Positions 35,721 through 47,851 are shown, counted from the first letter of the stretch. The stretch: DNA of 64,000 nt from Leptospira licerasiae serovar Varillal str. VAR 010 (GCF_000244755.1 NZ_AHOO02000005.1:496001-560000); one strand, 5' to 3'. Numbers and translations are program-made. The notes: generated by a model not told the origin, from the sequence alone.

Positions 35721-36674
35721 TTAAGAAGCTAAGCTCAGACTATTCTGAGCTTCGTGCAGAATTTGGATCAATTTTTCGGGGTCTTCCGTTTTGAGAAGTT
35801 CTAGTCTCACAGATTCTACTTCTTTTCTGGATTGTACATAACGCACCAGATGTTTTCGGAGAAGAATTAAACCATACTTATCTCCGAAGGTTTCTCTCAT
35901 CAATTGCAAATGACTGAATGTAGTAGATAGGATCTCTTCGAAACTCAGATCCTCTTTTTTGATATTTGAGAATATCCAAGGATTTCCAATGGAGTTCCTA
36001 CCGACCAAAACTCCATCGACTTTGGATTCTTCCTTCCTGCGAAGCGCTTCTTCGTAACTGCTTACGTCTCCGTTTCCGAAGATAGGGACCTTTCTTTCGG
36101 ATTTAATGTCGGAGATCGCATCCCAATCCGCTTTTCCTGAATAACCCATCTCACGGGTTCTCCCATGAACGGAGATCGCCATCACTCCGGATTCTTCTAA
36201 GATCCGGGATACTTCCATATAATTTCTGGAAGTATCATCCCAGCCTAAACGGATCTTTGCAGTGACTGGAATATCCAGTGCCTTTCTCATTTCTTCTATT
36301 ATTCTTCCTGCATATACAGGCTTGAGAAGAAGACCGACTCCGGAGCCCCTCATGGAAACATTTCGAGCTGGACAGCCCATGTTTAAGTCTATAATGTCCG
36401 GATTTAATTCGCGAATTCTTTTTGCTGCTTCGACTATGATCTCGAGTTTATTACCGAAGATCTGGAAAGTGATCGGTCTTTCCTCTTCACGAAAACGTAA
36501 TAGAGATAATGCTTTTTTAGATCCGACAGCAAGGCTGTCAGTTGAAACGAATTCAGTATAGGAGAAGGCGGATCCGTATCTCCGGGCTATGGTTCTGGTC
36601 GGGCTATCACTGATCCCGGCCATCGGCGACATGGCCAACCAACCGGGAATTTCGACAGAGCCGATACGGATCAT
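35721..36674 (-). CDS. tRNA-dihydrouridine synthase (DusB-like)
   Basis: This FMN enzyme reduces uridine to dihydrouridine in tRNA D-loops. Hallmarks are LAMSPMAGISDSPTRTIARRYGSAFSYTEFVS at the N-terminus, the catalytic cysteine in DLNMGCPARNVSMRGSGVGLL at about residues 96-116, TAKIRLGWD at about 138, the HGRTRE segment, and FGNGDVSS for FMN phosphate binding. Length (317 residues) fits DusB. Its first bases overlap the gyrA stop by four (ATGA), so it is translationally coupled to gyrase subunit A. Site specificity (which D position) is not readable. Confidence 0.9.
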   Translation of the reverse strand: MIRIGSVEIPGWLAMSPMAGISDSPTRTIARRYGSAFSYTEFVSTDSLAVGSKKALSLLRFREEERPITFQIFGNKLEIIVEAAKRIRELNPDIIDLNMGCPARNVSMRGSGVGLLLKPVYAGRIIEEMRKALDIPVTAKIRLGWDDTSRNYMEVSRILEESGVMAISVHGRTREMGYSGKADWDAISDIKSERKVPIFGNGDVSSYEEALRRKEESKVDGVLVGRNSIGNPWIFSNIKKEDLSFEEILSTTFSHLQLMRETFGDKYGLILLRKHLVRYVQSRKEVESVRLELLKTEDPEKLIQILHEAQNSLSLAS

Positions 36675-39184
36675 TTTTCCTTATTTTCTCGAATTACAGT
36701 ACAATCTTGGACCTTATCGTTGTCCTTGATGTCAACGACTCTGACTCCTACTGCAGTTCTTCCCATTTTGGAGATTTGGTTCGCTTCGGTTCTGATGACC
36801 ATTCCTTGTTGGGTTACTAAGATGATCTCGTCTTCTTCTCCCACTGAACTTACAGCAACAGCCGCACCGTTTTTCTCTCCCACTTTCAAGAAGGCCATTC
36901 CTTTGCCTCCTCTTCCTTTGGTCCCGAACTCTTCGAAGCCAAGACGTTTTCCGTAACCATTCTCAGAGATCAGGAATATATCGTCTCCTTCTACCACCTT
37001 GGAAAGCCCAACAATCGCGTCTTCTTTAGAAAGTCTCATTCCGGTCACACCTTGGGCTGTTCTTCCTTGGGCGCGGATTGTATCCATTTCGATACGAAGC
37101 GCGAGTCCGTTTGCGGAGAAGATCATGACGTTGTCTCCCTTCTCGACGGAAATTACTTGGATGAGTTGGTCTCCATCTCTAAGGCCAATCGCAATTATAC
37201 CGGATTTTTTGACATTGCCAAACTCGGATAATTCTACTCGTTTAATAAATCCATTTTTAGTTACGAGCAGTAGATCTTTTCCTTTATCTTCTTCTCTAAA
37301 TGTGAATATTGCGGAGACAGTTTCGTTCTCGCCAAGACCTATGATTGCTTTTAATGATTTTCCTCTGGCCTCCTTGGAAGCTTGAGGAAGTTCATAAGCT
37401 TTCATCATATAAACTTTTCCGATATTAGAGAAGAACATCACATTGTCGTGAGTCATCGCGGTTTTCATGATCTTGACCACGTCTTCTCTCTTTTGAGAAA
37501 GTCCTTGGATTCCTTTTCCACCGCGTCTTTGTCTTTTGAAAGTATCCAGAGGAAGTCTTTTTACGAATTGATCATAAGTAATTTGTAATACGACTTCTTC
37601 GTCCGCAATGAGATCTTCCGCGTTGAAAGAGGAAGATTCTACACTTTCTAAGCTGATATCCGTTTTTCTTTTGTTCCCGAATTTTTCGGAAACTTCTAAC
37701 AACTCAGTACAAACTATGTCGGACACCCTTTCAGGTTTTGCTAGAATATCCTTCAGATCCATAATAAGAGCACGAACTTCTTCCAACTCATCGATTACCT
37801 TTTGGACTTCCAAAGAAGTAAGTCTTTGGAGTCTCATTTCAAGGATCGCATCAGCTTGGACATCGGAAAGAATGAAGCGAGCCATCAACTGTTCTTTCGC
37901 TTCGGCCGCATTTTTAGAAGCACGGATCACTTTGATCACTTCCTCAATATTCTCGAGAGCGATCTTTAACCCTTCTAATATATGAGCTCGTTTTTCGGCC
38001 TTATCCAGATCGAATTGGGTTCTACGAACAATTACTTCTTTTCTGTGGATGGAATAAGCAACTAAGATCTCTTTGATATTAAAGATCTTAGGCTTATTAT
38101 CTAAGATCGCAAGCATCGTGATCCCATAACTTACTTGTAGTTGAGTAAGTTTTAGAAGTTGGTTCAGGATCACCTGAGCATTTGCATCTTTTTTAATATG
38201 GATCTCTACACGGATCCCTTTTCTGTCGGAAAGATCTAAGATCTCGGAAATTCCTTCGATCTGTTTTTCGTTAACAAGTTCTCCTATTCTTTCTAGGAGA
38301 GTTCTCTTGTTCACTTGGTAAGGGATCTCTGTGACTACGATAACTTCTCGGCCTTTTTTGTTCTCTTCGATCTCCACTTTGGATCGGATACGAATGGAAC
38401 CGCGGCCTGTATGATATGCTGAGAGTAAACCTTCTCCTCCTATGATGATACCACCTGTAGGAAAATCCGGACCAGGAATAATCTTTAATAGTTCAGGAAT
38501 CGTAATCTCCGGATTTCGGATAACGGCAACAACTGCCTCAACACATTCACTTAAGTTGTGAGGCGGAATATTGGTCGCCATTCCTACGGCAATTCCGGAA
38601 GAACCGTTTACTAATAAGTTTGGAAAATTTGCAGGAAGTACATCTGGCTGGTGTTTGGTATCATCGAAGTTGGGAGAAAAGTTTACAGTTTCCTTCTCTA
38701 TATCTCTTAAAAGTTCTTCTGCAACTTTTGCAAGTCTCGCTTCTGTATATCGATATGCAGCAGGGTTGTCTCCGTCTATGGAGCCGTAATTTCCCTGCCC
38801 GTCAATAAGAGGAACTCTAAGAGAAAACTCTTGGACCATACGAACTAATGCATCGTATACGGAGCTGTCCCCGTGTGGGTGATAATTACCTAATACTTCT
38901 CCAACAATCTTTGCGCATTTGACATAAGGGCGATCGCTTCTCCAGGCCCTTTCATTCATTGCATGTAGAATACGTCTGTGAACCGGTTTTAAGCCGTCTC
39001 TGACGTCAGGCAAAGCTCTTCCTACAATTACGCTCATCGCATAACCCAGGTAGGCTTCCTTCATTTGGTCTTCGATTTCGACAGGAATTACCCTGACGCC
39101 ATTCTTCAATGCATCGCCAATATCAGGACGGGAAGAAAGACTGAATCCTAAAGTTTTTGTTTCGTTCTCTAGCTCTTCGCTCAT
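36671..39184 (-). CDS. gyrA: DNA gyrase subunit A
   Basis: GyrA cuts and rejoins DNA in the gyrase A2B2 enzyme that introduces negative supercoils. The winged-helix region shows HPHGDSSVYDALVRM, the quinolone pocket, with Ser and Asp at the positions equivalent to E. coli 83 and 87, so no classic resistance change. The catalytic tyrosine is in AAYRYTEARL at about residue 134. The coiled-coil tower follows, and the C-terminal beta-pinwheel begins with the GyrA box QRRGGKG, required for DNA wrapping. Length (837 residues) is normal. gyrB lies upstream with a 30-base gap and dus overlaps downstream. Confidence 0.97.
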   Translation of the reverse strand: MSEELENETKTLGFSLSSRPDIGDALKNGVRVIPVEIEDQMKEAYLGYAMSVIVGRALPDVRDGLKPVHRRILHAMNERAWRSDRPYVKCAKIVGEVLGNYHPHGDSSVYDALVRMVQEFSLRVPLIDGQGNYGSIDGDNPAAYRYTEARLAKVAEELLRDIEKETVNFSPNFDDTKHQPDVLPANFPNLLVNGSSGIAVGMATNIPPHNLSECVEAVVAVIRNPEITIPELLKIIPGPDFPTGGIIIGGEGLLSAYHTGRGSIRIRSKVEIEENKKGREVIVVTEIPYQVNKRTLLERIGELVNEKQIEGISEILDLSDRKGIRVEIHIKKDANAQVILNQLLKLTQLQVSYGITMLAILDNKPKIFNIKEILVAYSIHRKEVIVRRTQFDLDKAEKRAHILEGLKIALENIEEVIKVIRASKNAAEAKEQLMARFILSDVQADAILEMRLQRLTSLEVQKVIDELEEVRALIMDLKDILAKPERVSDIVCTELLEVSEKFGNKRKTDISLESVESSSFNAEDLIADEEVVLQITYDQFVKRLPLDTFKRQRRGGKGIQGLSQKREDVVKIMKTAMTHDNVMFFSNIGKVYMMKAYELPQASKEARGKSLKAIIGLGENETVSAIFTFREEDKGKDLLLVTKNGFIKRVELSEFGNVKKSGIIAIGLRDGDQLIQVISVEKGDNVMIFSANGLALRIEMDTIRAQGRTAQGVTGMRLSKEDAIVGLSKVVEGDDIFLISENGYGKRLGFEEFGTKGRGGKGMAFLKVGEKNGAAVAVSSVGEEDEIILVTQQGMVIRTEANQISKMGRTAVGVRVVDIKDNDKVQDCTVIRENKEK

Positions 39185-39214
39185 TTGTATTTAGAATTTC
39201 CTATTACCAATATA

Positions 39215-41143
<1,929 letters not shown>

Positions 41144-41215
41144 CTATGAATAGTTTTCCTAAATTAGCTAAGGAGGCAAGGAAATTCGGAGGTATTTCCG
41201 TAAAGAATCTCCTTC

Positions 41216-41677
41216 TCAGAGGTATTCAATCAGCTCTAAAAGTCTTTTTTTTGCGATTGGATCGGTTTCTTTTTCGGCTAAAGAAACTAGGTTTTGTTTG
41301 CCCTCCAATCCGGTTTTATCCGCGGTATATGAGGGGGATTTTTGCTTTTTGGAAGTGAGATTGCCGATCCTAATTTCAATTTTTTTTACTACATCTCTTC
41401 CCAAATAACGAGCAGAATAACTTAAGATCCTCTTTCTCATAAAAAGGATCTCTTGTTTGTATGCAGAATGAACTGTTAAGATCACCAATGTATCATCTTT
41501 TAAAGCAAATGGTTCCGAATGACTTGCATATACCGGACCTATTATGTCGACCCAACGTTTTGCTAAAGTTTGGACTGCTATTTTCTCCGCTAAACTTTCT
41601 TCCGTTAAGCCTAAGTTTTGAAGAATATTTTTGAACTCTTGAGGTTCGATTTTTTGTATTTTAGATTCTTCTTTCAT
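41216..41677 (-). CDS. dciA: DciA/DUF721-family replicative helicase loader
   Basis: DciA is the ancestral bacterial factor that loads DnaB helicase where phage-derived DnaC or DnaI is absent. The conserved core is seen at about residues 35-100: [48 protein letters not shown], with the Trp and the K-homology-like strand order. Unstructured charged sequence and a Lys-rich segment fill the C-terminal third. Length (153 residues) is typical. Its start overlaps the recF stop by four bases, placing a helicase loader next to dnaA-dnaN-recF, a common arrangement. Family membership is by sequence pattern; function is by family. Confidence 0.85.
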   Translation of the reverse strand: MKEESKIQKIEPQEFKNILQNLGLTEESLAEKIAVQTLAKRWVDIIGPVYASHSEPFALKDDTLVILTVHSAYKQEILFMRKRILSYSARYLGRDVVKKIEIRIGNLTSKKQKSPSYTADKTGLEGKQNLVSLAEKETDPIAKKRLLELIEYL

Positions 41678-42771
41678 TGGTAAGGAGTTACTAGACCATT
41701 CTTGACTACAAAGATCTGTTTTTCATCTTCTAATCTTCCCACATAGTCTGAGATACCTTCTAAGTCGGTAGTAGTAAAGAAGGCTTGTCCAGAATTTAAG
41801 ACCAGATCCACGAAATATTCCCTTCTTTTCACATCTAATTCACGAATTACATCATCGATCAAAAGAATGGGGGTTCTTCCCAATTTCCTACGATAATACT
41901 CGAATGCGGCCGCTTTTAGGGAAATTACGGTACTTCTTTTTTGGCCCTGAGAAGCAAAATCCATGATGTCACGATTATCTTCTCCGATATATAGATCATC
42001 GCGGTGTACTCCCACGGAAGTATAACCTAATTTTCTATCTCTGTTGATATTCCTTTGTAAGGTTTCTTTAAAGTTTTCCAGATCGAAAAAGCTAGGTTTG
42101 TATTCCAGAGTTAAATTGTCTCTTCCGCCGCTGAGCTTTTTTAGATTTTCTCTATAGATGGGATCGAACTCTAAAATGAATTCTTTTCTTTTTTCAAAAA
42201 TACTGATCCCTTTTTCGATCAATCTCTGATTCCAAATTTCATAGAGACCAGGATCGGAGGAGCCACTTTTTAAAAGTGCATTTCTTTGTTTTAAGATACG
42301 ATTGTATTCAATCAGATCATTTAAGTAAGAAGGATCTAAAGAGGAAAGTAAACTGTCCAAAAATCTTCTTCTTTCGGACGGCCCACCTTCCACAATAATC
42401 AAATCCAATGGTGTCATTAAAACACTTAAGAATTTTCCTACTAAGTCGGATCTTTTTTTAACTTCTTCTTGATTAAATTTTAATTTGCGACGACTGACTG
42501 GTTTTTTAGAAAAACCTAATTCATAAATTTCTCTTTTATGGTCTCTATCAACTTCGCCTTTGATATAATATCCGTCGGAATTCCAACGGATCAAATTCCC
42601 TTCTTCCGATTCCCTAAAACTTTTTAACCAAGAGATCATGGAGATCGCTTCTAGTAAGTTTGTTTTTCCTTCTCCATTCTCACCCACAAAGAAAATAAGC
42701 CTGGAATTGAACTCCAGGCTTATCTGTTCGTGATTTCTGAAATTGAGAAGCCTTAGGCTTCGTAAAAACAC
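41674..42771 (-). CDS. recF: DNA replication and repair protein RecF
   Basis: RecF is an SMC-like ATPase that helps RecO and RecR load RecA at gaps. The Walker A loop is [15 protein letters not shown] at about residues 30-44, the signature-like [18 protein letters not shown] at about 277-294 corresponds to the ABC signature, and Walker B is [13 protein letters not shown] near 305. Length (365 residues) is normal. The start is GTG at 42771 behind GAGAAGA. It is 12 bases below dnaN and overlaps dciA. RecR, its partner, is encoded at the right edge of the window. Confidence 0.95.
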   Translation of the reverse strand: MFLRSLRLLNFRNHEQISLEFNSRLIFFVGENGEGKTNLLEAISMISWLKSFRESEEGNLIRWNSDGYYIKGEVDRDHKREIYELGFSKKPVSRRKLKFNQEEVKKRSDLVGKFLSVLMTPLDLIIVEGGPSERRRFLDSLLSSLDPSYLNDLIEYNRILKQRNALLKSGSSDPGLYEIWNQRLIEKGISIFEKRKEFILEFDPIYRENLKKLSGGRDNLTLEYKPSFFDLENFKETLQRNINRDRKLGYTSVGVHRDDLYIGEDNRDIMDFASQGQKRSTVISLKAAAFEYYRRKLGRTPILLIDDVIRELDVKRREYFVDLVLNSGQAFFTTTDLEGISDYVGRLEDEKQIFVVKNGLVTPYQ

Positions 42772-42783
42772 GGATCTTCTCTT

Positions 42784-43905
42784 TTAAATTTTCATCGGCA
42801 TGATTACCGATATAAAATCAGGATCAGAAGGATCCTTAAAGACAACAGGGGAACTCGAGTCGCTGAATTCTATCCTGAACTCATTGTCGTCGATGGACTT
42901 GAATACGTCGGATAGATATTCACCTTTGAATGCTACAGTAACTTCGTCTCCTGAATATTCGATAGGCATATTGATACTAACCTCGTTCACTCCTTGAGTT
43001 TGAGCGTAGAAGTTAATATTATTTTTTGTGAATGTTAAACGGATCTGACGAGTTGGTTCTTCTGCAGCAATAAGAGCTTGTCTAAGATAGATCTGAAATC
43101 CTTCTTTAGGGATCACCGCGCTAAATTTAGAAGACTTAGGAATTACTTGTTCGTAATTAGGGAAATTACCTTCGATCAATTTACAAAGTAATTCAATCTG
43201 ATTTGCATTCACGTAGATCTGATTGTCTATGATGCCGATCTTTCCAGTTTCTGCAGTAGCGATCATTTTAGAAATTTCTCTGATCGCCTTAGAAGGAATG
43301 ATCACTGAATCTTTGAATTTCAAAGTAGTTGAAAGAGGCCTTTCGATCTTACATAATCTTCTTCCATCAGTCACTGCGAATACAAGTTTATCTCCCTTTG
43401 GAACCATGAATAGTCCGTTGAAGATATATCTTTGATCCTCGTGAGCGATCGCATAAGAAGTTTTACGGATCATCTCTGCGAACATAGCTGTCGGAAAATC
43501 GGAAATATTAGAAGGGTCTACTTTAGGAATAGTTTTGATCTCTTCTGCGTCCATTCCATTTAGCTTATTTTTATAATCATTCTTTTTTGTAGCGTCGGTG
43601 ATATAAGTAATACTGGAATCTGCATCGCCGTCTTCCGTTGAAAGTAACGCCTCTTCAAAATGAATGGTCTTAAAAATACTGGATAATTGTTTTGCAGGTA
43701 ATGAAATGTCTCCCGACTTCTCTACTTGAGCATTTAATGATGTTTTAATAGAGATTTCTAAGTCAGTCGCAGAAATAGAGACGGAAGAAGTTTCAGCTTC
43801 TAATTTTAAGTTGGAGAGAACAGAACGTATTTCTCTAGCAGAGATAACTCCCTCTACAGCGTGAATTGCTTTTAGGAATTCTGATGTGTTCACTTTGATC
43901 TTCAA
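42784..43905 (-). CDS. dnaN: DNA polymerase III beta subunit (sliding clamp)
   Basis: DnaN forms the ring that tethers polymerase III and other clamp-binding proteins to DNA. The three-domain beta-clamp pattern is visible: [22 protein letters not shown] at the start, the central [16 protein letters not shown] at about residues 173-188, and the C-terminal [11 protein letters not shown], whose IMPM end is the clamp signature. Length (373 residues) is normal. The start codon is TTG at 43905 with GGAG eight bases upstream; a nearer ATG in that sequence is out of frame. Upstream is a 325-base AT-rich space to dnaA. Confidence 0.96.
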   Translation of the reverse strand: MKIKVNTSEFLKAIHAVEGVISAREIRSVLSNLKLEAETSSVSISATDLEISIKTSLNAQVEKSGDISLPAKQLSSIFKTIHFEEALLSTEDGDADSSITYITDATKKNDYKNKLNGMDAEEIKTIPKVDPSNISDFPTAMFAEMIRKTSYAIAHEDQRYIFNGLFMVPKGDKLVFAVTDGRRLCKIERPLSTTLKFKDSVIIPSKAIREISKMIATAETGKIGIIDNQIYVNANQIELLCKLIEGNFPNYEQVIPKSSKFSAVIPKEGFQIYLRQALIAAEEPTRQIRLTFTKNNINFYAQTQGVNEVSINMPIEYSGDEVTVAFKGEYLSDVFKSIDDNEFRIEFSDSSSPVVFKDPSDPDFISVIMPMKI

Positions 43906-44230
43906 TTTGCATTCTCCATTTATATAGGTGATCTATATATAGATTCTTATATATGTACTGTTGTAGTACTTGTACCTGTGCATATGTAGATAAGAGTCAT
44001 AACTCTTTAGATAAAGGAAATATGTCGCATATATATTGAAAAGTACAATTTCCAACACCCGGAAAAAACTCCTGTGTATCCGTTATAATAACCTTCAAAA
44101 CCGAAGTCTATAAGGGACAATAATTTTGTGTTATGTCTTATTTACTAGTTATAGTCAAAATATTAACTAGCTATTTACAAGTTATCTATAGGTCTATGTC
44201 GCTTTTAGATGAGGATTGAAACTAAGTTTT
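43906..44230. other. AT-rich dnaA-dnaN intergenic region, candidate part of the replication origin
   Basis: The 325 bases hold no gene. They are AT-rich and contain a perfect 14-base palindrome, ATCTATATATAGAT (43931-43944), inverted repeats AAGAGT/ACTCTT around 43992 and CTAGTTA/TAACTAG (44145-44170), and two copies of TATGTCGC (44021-44028, 44195-44202). No perfect DnaA box (TTATNCACA) is present; the nearest, TGTGCATAT at 43977-43985, has one mismatch in reverse orientation. The location is typical for oriC or for the dnaN promoter; which one is not decided by sequence. Confidence 0.45.
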
Positions 44231-45538
44231 TTATTGGAATCGGAATCGATTTAAAACTTCTTCCACTTTAATGGAAAATTCTTTATCATCTTTTATTTTA
44301 TTTTCTATGTTGCGGACTGCGTGGATTACAGTGGTATGTTCCGCAGAAAACATTCTTCCTACCTGACTTTTATTCAGTCGGAAACCTTTGTGTAATACAT
44401 ACATACAGAGATGTCGAGGGATCACATACTCAGGTTTTCTGCTCTTTCCCATCACTTCGTTCGGATCCAGGTTATAAAGAGAAGAAATATGTTCTATGAC
44501 CTTGTCTTGGCTGAGTTGGAAATTCTTTTTACGGAAGATACGATTCTTTAGTATCTCTTCTATCATTGTTGTGGTGAAGAACAGATGTGAGAATGCTCTT
44601 TTATGAAGAGCCAAATCATTCAAAGCACCTAGAAGCGCACGAGTATCGTCTTCGATCAGATCTGCAATGAATTGAATATGCTCTTGAGAAAGACCCAAAT
44701 TTAAAATTTGGCAGTTTTTTTCTAAAATCCCAATGCGAATGTCTTTGTCTGGAGGTTGGATATCCGCCTGAACACCTGTTACAAATCTAGATTTTAATCT
44801 TTCATGTAGAGGAAGTTCAGAGCTAGGGCGATCGGATGCGATCACTATCTGTCTTTTCCTTTCGAATAGAAAGTTGAAAATAGAGAAGAACTCTTCTTGG
44901 GTTTTCTCCGCTCCTGTGTTCAGAAGTTGAATATCGTCGATCAATAAACAATTATAAGATTGGTATTTAATCTTAAAAGATTCGATAGAATCTCTTGACT
45001 GCAGGGCGAACAAAAACTCGCTCATAAATGATTTTATATCTATGTAATGTACAGTTTTCCAAGGTTCTTTTTTAAGGATTTCGGAACCTATAGAATGTAG
45101 AAGATGGGTTTTACCGACTCCCACTTTTCCAAATAAGTAAAGAGGATTGATCTCTGCAGGATTTTTTACACACTCCATCGCAGCGCTGAAAGCGAGACGA
45201 TTTGTGTTTCCTACGATAAAATTATCAAAAGAATAATCCGGATTAAAGGAATAAGATTTATCTTTAAATTTTTCCTGAAGAACTTCGCTTAAATTAGAGG
45301 CACTTTCTAAAATGATCTCGACCGGGACTCTATTTCCGCTGGCTCTGAAGATTGCTTCTTCTATATGGTTTTGATATTTTTTCTCAACATGAGTCTTTAT
45401 ATTAGAAGATGGGGCTATTAAAATGCAACGATCGTCTGTTAAACTCTCTAATTGTAAGGTATATATGAACTTATCAAAGTAAGTGGGAGGAATTTCCTTG
45501 GAAACTTCCTCTAATACACGCTTCCAACTAGGGTCCAA
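44231..45538 (-). CDS. dnaA: Chromosomal replication initiator protein DnaA
   Basis: DnaA binds and melts oriC and recruits the helicase. The AAA+ domain has [23 protein letters not shown] (Walker A), [10 protein letters not shown] (Walker B), and the sensor region LKSRFVTG. Domain IV holds the DNA-binding helix-turn-helix, but its signature reads [12 protein letters not shown] where most bacteria have FGGRDHTTVLHA. Domain I begins [16 protein letters not shown] choose TTG at 45538, five bases after GGAG; GTG at 45571 is in frame but would add an 11-residue leader. It is the first gene of the long minus-strand chain and may control itself from the upstream space. Confidence 0.95.
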   Translation of the reverse strand: MDPSWKRVLEEVSKEIPPTYFDKFIYTLQLESLTDDRCILIAPSSNIKTHVEKKYQNHIEEAIFRASGNRVPVEIILESASNLSEVLQEKFKDKSYSFNPDYSFDNFIVGNTNRLAFSAAMECVKNPAEINPLYLFGKVGVGKTHLLHSIGSEILKKEPWKTVHYIDIKSFMSEFLFALQSRDSIESFKIKYQSYNCLLIDDIQLLNTGAEKTQEEFFSIFNFLFERKRQIVIASDRPSSELPLHERLKSRFVTGVQADIQPPDKDIRIGILEKNCQILNLGLSQEHIQFIADLIEDDTRALLGALNDLALHKRAFSHLFFTTTMIEEILKNRIFRKKNFQLSQDKVIEHISSLYNLDPNEVMGKSRKPEYVIPRHLCMYVLHKGFRLNKSQVGRMFSAEHTTVIHAVRNIENKIKDDKEFSIKVEEVLNRFRFQ

Positions 45539-45852
45539 AAAAATCTCCAAAGAAAAAAATCCAAAACGCACCGAAGACTTTATGAATACGAAACTCGCAT
45601 TTGTCTCGGAAAAGAAAAAACTGAATTAGGAAACGGTCCGAAGGACCATCCGACGAGATTACACTATTTTTCTTCTGTCAGTCGCATACAAATGAAAATT
45701 CGGAAATCGAAAAAGAAACCTTAGGAAAAACACAGTGGATTAGTGATAAATAAATCATTATGTCGCTTAGTATTATTACGGATATTTCCTTATATTTAAC
45801 CGTTGTTATGCGAAGTGGTAGGTGTAGAATTAAAGAAAGTATAAATGAATTT
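45539..45852. other. Region upstream of dnaA, candidate origin or promoter region
   Basis: No gene lies in these 314 bases between dnaA and holB. They are AT-rich and include a short hairpin, GGTCC-gaa-GGACC (45635-45647), one copy of TATGTCGC (45759-45766) and a related CAGTCGCATAC (about 45679). A run of T-rich and A-rich stretches at 45745-45800 could be a DNA-unwinding element. Consensus DnaA boxes are absent. The dnaA promoter must be here. Calling it oriC rests on position and on the shared octamer only. Confidence 0.4.
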
Positions 45853-46800
45853 TTATTTTTGTTCTAGAAGAGATAGTTCGTGAATAAGCAATGATAACGC
45901 GATGTTCTCTTGTCCATGAACTCTTTCGTGTAATTTTTCCTTAAAACGAAAGATCGCTTCCATCTTAGGTAAATTAGAATCGAAATCCGATTTGGAAAAT
46001 TCCTGCAATAATAGTAATCCGATCAGATCCAAGAAGTCCTTGAATGAAAAATCTTCTTTCCAATCAGAATGTTCTTCTTTGTATTCGAGTATCCATTCTT
46101 CTAATCTAAGATAATCTAATGGTTGTCTTAGATTTCCGTTGATCCTTTGAGAAATTTGTTCTAATACTTCCGATGGACAATCGAAGGATACCATACTTCC
46201 TCCTTTTGCAGGAAAGTAAGGGATCGAATTTTTATTATGTAGTTCCTTGATCACTTGTTGGGGAAGATATCCGAAAGGAATACAAACAGCTCTACTTACG
46301 ATAGTTTCTTTCAGTTGTTCCAAATCGTTTACTATGAAAATAAAACGTGTGAAGAAGGGGGCTTCTTCTAGCGATTTTAAAAGTGCGGTTTCAGCTTCGT
46401 TACCGATGAGGGAAGCATCTGGTATGATAATGAATCTTGTCTTGGAAAGGTGAGGTCTATAATAAAGTCTAGTCCGGATCAACCAACGAATAGTGAACTC
46501 TTCCGGGTTATCTTCTTTACCTATCGCGATTTGTTTATTTTTCTCTAATGGAAACCAAACGATATCCGGATGCGAATGGTGCATAAACGCTCTACAAGAA
46601 ACGCAGTGCCCACAAGAAGTTCCTTCTAAACAGAGAACATGTCTGATAAATCTTTCGACTGCGGATTCTTTTCCGGTTCCTTCCGGCCCATGAAATATCA
46701 ATAAGGGAGGAAGAAGGTCAGGTTGAGATGTGTATTTTTTTAGGAATACGAGCGCCCTTTCTTGGCCTTTGATTTCCTCAATACCGAATGCGGAAGACAT
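45853..46800 (-). CDS. holB: DNA polymerase III delta' subunit (HolB-like)
   Basis: Delta' is the stator of the clamp loader. The AAA+ fold is clear: LLIFHGPEGTGKESAVERFIRHVLC (P-loop), a zinc-binding CLEGTSCGHCVSC with four cysteines at about residues 54-66, the ALLKSLEEAPFFTRFIFIVNDLEQLKETIVSRAVC segment with sensor 1 and the SRxxC arginine-finger motif, and a helical C-terminal domain. Length (315 residues) is normal. It follows ilvE by 17 bases on the same strand and ends before dnaA. Together with HolA and DnaN it completes most of the clamp machinery in this window. Confidence 0.87.
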   Translation of the reverse strand: MSSAFGIEEIKGQERALVFLKKYTSQPDLLPPLLIFHGPEGTGKESAVERFIRHVLCLEGTSCGHCVSCRAFMHHSHPDIVWFPLEKNKQIAIGKEDNPEEFTIRWLIRTRLYYRPHLSKTRFIIIPDASLIGNEAETALLKSLEEAPFFTRFIFIVNDLEQLKETIVSRAVCIPFGYLPQQVIKELHNKNSIPYFPAKGGSMVSFDCPSEVLEQISQRINGNLRQPLDYLRLEEWILEYKEEHSDWKEDFSFKDFLDLIGLLLLQEFSKSDFDSNLPKMEAIFRFKEKLHERVHGQENIALSLLIHELSLLEQK

Positions 46801-46817
46801 GTTCTTTTTATTAAAGA

Positions 46818-47741
46818 TTAATAAACAGGAGTCAACCAGTGTTTGTAGTTTTGGTTTTTACCGACTACTAGATCGAAGAATGTTGACTGCAATTTTTTAG
46901 TGATCGGTCCCATTTCTCCAGTACCGATCTTTCTCTTATCCACTTCGCTGACCCAAGCGATCTGCACTCCTGTCCCTGAGAAGAAGATCTCATCTGCGAT
47001 GTAAAGTTCACTTCTTGTGATCTCTCTCTCGATAACTTCGTAACCAGAGTCTTTAGCAAGTTGAAGAACGGAACGTCTTGTAATTCCTTCTAGTAAAGAA
47101 GAAGAGATGGATGGTGTGATGATCTTTCCATCTCTCACTAAGAATATATTCTCCGCTGAACCTTCACTTACGAAACCTCTTCCATCTAAGAAGATCGCTT
47201 CGTCATATCCGTTCTGAACTGCTTCCGATTTTGCAAGAGCAGAGTTTACATATCCTCCGGATACTTTGGAGAGAGTAGGGATCACAGTATCGTCGAACCT
47301 TCTCCAACTAGAAACCATAGTAGTCAGTCCACGCTTGGTATCTAAGTAGTCGTCCAACTCTAAAACATAAATTGCAAGTTCAGTAGGAACATCGTGGAAC
47401 CTAGGAGAAAGTTGCAGAGCAGAGGTATAGATGAAAGGTCTAAGATATACGTTCCTTCTGTATCCGGATTGTTTAAGTAGATCTAAGGTTATGTCACGGA
47501 GTTCTTCCGGAGTTTTTGTGAATTGCAATTGCATGATCTTAGTGGAATTCACCAAACGTTTATAATGATCTAAGATTCTAAAAACATATAAGTTATCAGA
47601 GCTAGGATCATAATATCCTCGGATACCTCCAAAGACTGTGGTTCCGTATTGTAACGCGTGAGTTTTGATGTTTATATTTGCTTCGGACTCCGGGACTATT
47701 TTTCCTTCGAAGTAAGAGAGTTTCTTGATGGATTCGGGCAT
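46818..47741 (-). CDS. ilvE: Branched-chain amino-acid aminotransferase (class IV PLP)
   Basis: It makes Leu, Ile and Val from their 2-oxo acids using glutamate. Fold-type IV motifs are seen: ANINIKTHALQYGTTVFGGIRGY, the PLP-binding lysine in VSGGYVNSALAKSEA at about residue 160, and the signature EAIFLDGRGFVSEGSAENIFLVRDGKIITP at about 172-200, then LEGITRRSVLQLA. Length (307 residues) matches bacterial IlvE. D-amino-acid transaminase or 4-amino-4-deoxychorismate lyase share the fold but fit less well. It is divergent from mnmG across 110 bases, which contains promoters for both. Confidence 0.92.
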   Translation of the reverse strand: MPESIKKLSYFEGKIVPESEANINIKTHALQYGTTVFGGIRGYYDPSSDNLYVFRILDHYKRLVNSTKIMQLQFTKTPEELRDITLDLLKQSGYRRNVYLRPFIYTSALQLSPRFHDVPTELAIYVLELDDYLDTKRGLTTMVSSWRRFDDTVIPTLSKVSGGYVNSALAKSEAVQNGYDEAIFLDGRGFVSEGSAENIFLVRDGKIITPSISSSLLEGITRRSVLQLAKDSGYEVIEREITRSELYIADEIFFSGTGVQIAWVSEVDKRKIGTGEMGPITKKLQSTFFDLVVGKNQNYKHWLTPVY

Positions 47742-47851
47742 GTACAGGGAACCTGAAAGTGATACTATTGATTACATGATTCTAAGCATGGGCTCTACTG
47801 TCGACTAATGATCGATGTTATGAAGTGCTTATGCAGGAGTGCTAGGTCTAA

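Noticed and set aside
38860..38960. Quinolone-resistance change in GyrA
   Set aside because: The pocket reads HPHGDSSVYDALVRM with Ser and Asp at the usual sensitive positions.
46936..46944. TTATCCACT, close to a DnaA box
   Set aside because: Single copy inside the ilvE coding sequence, not clustered and not near the AT-rich spaces.
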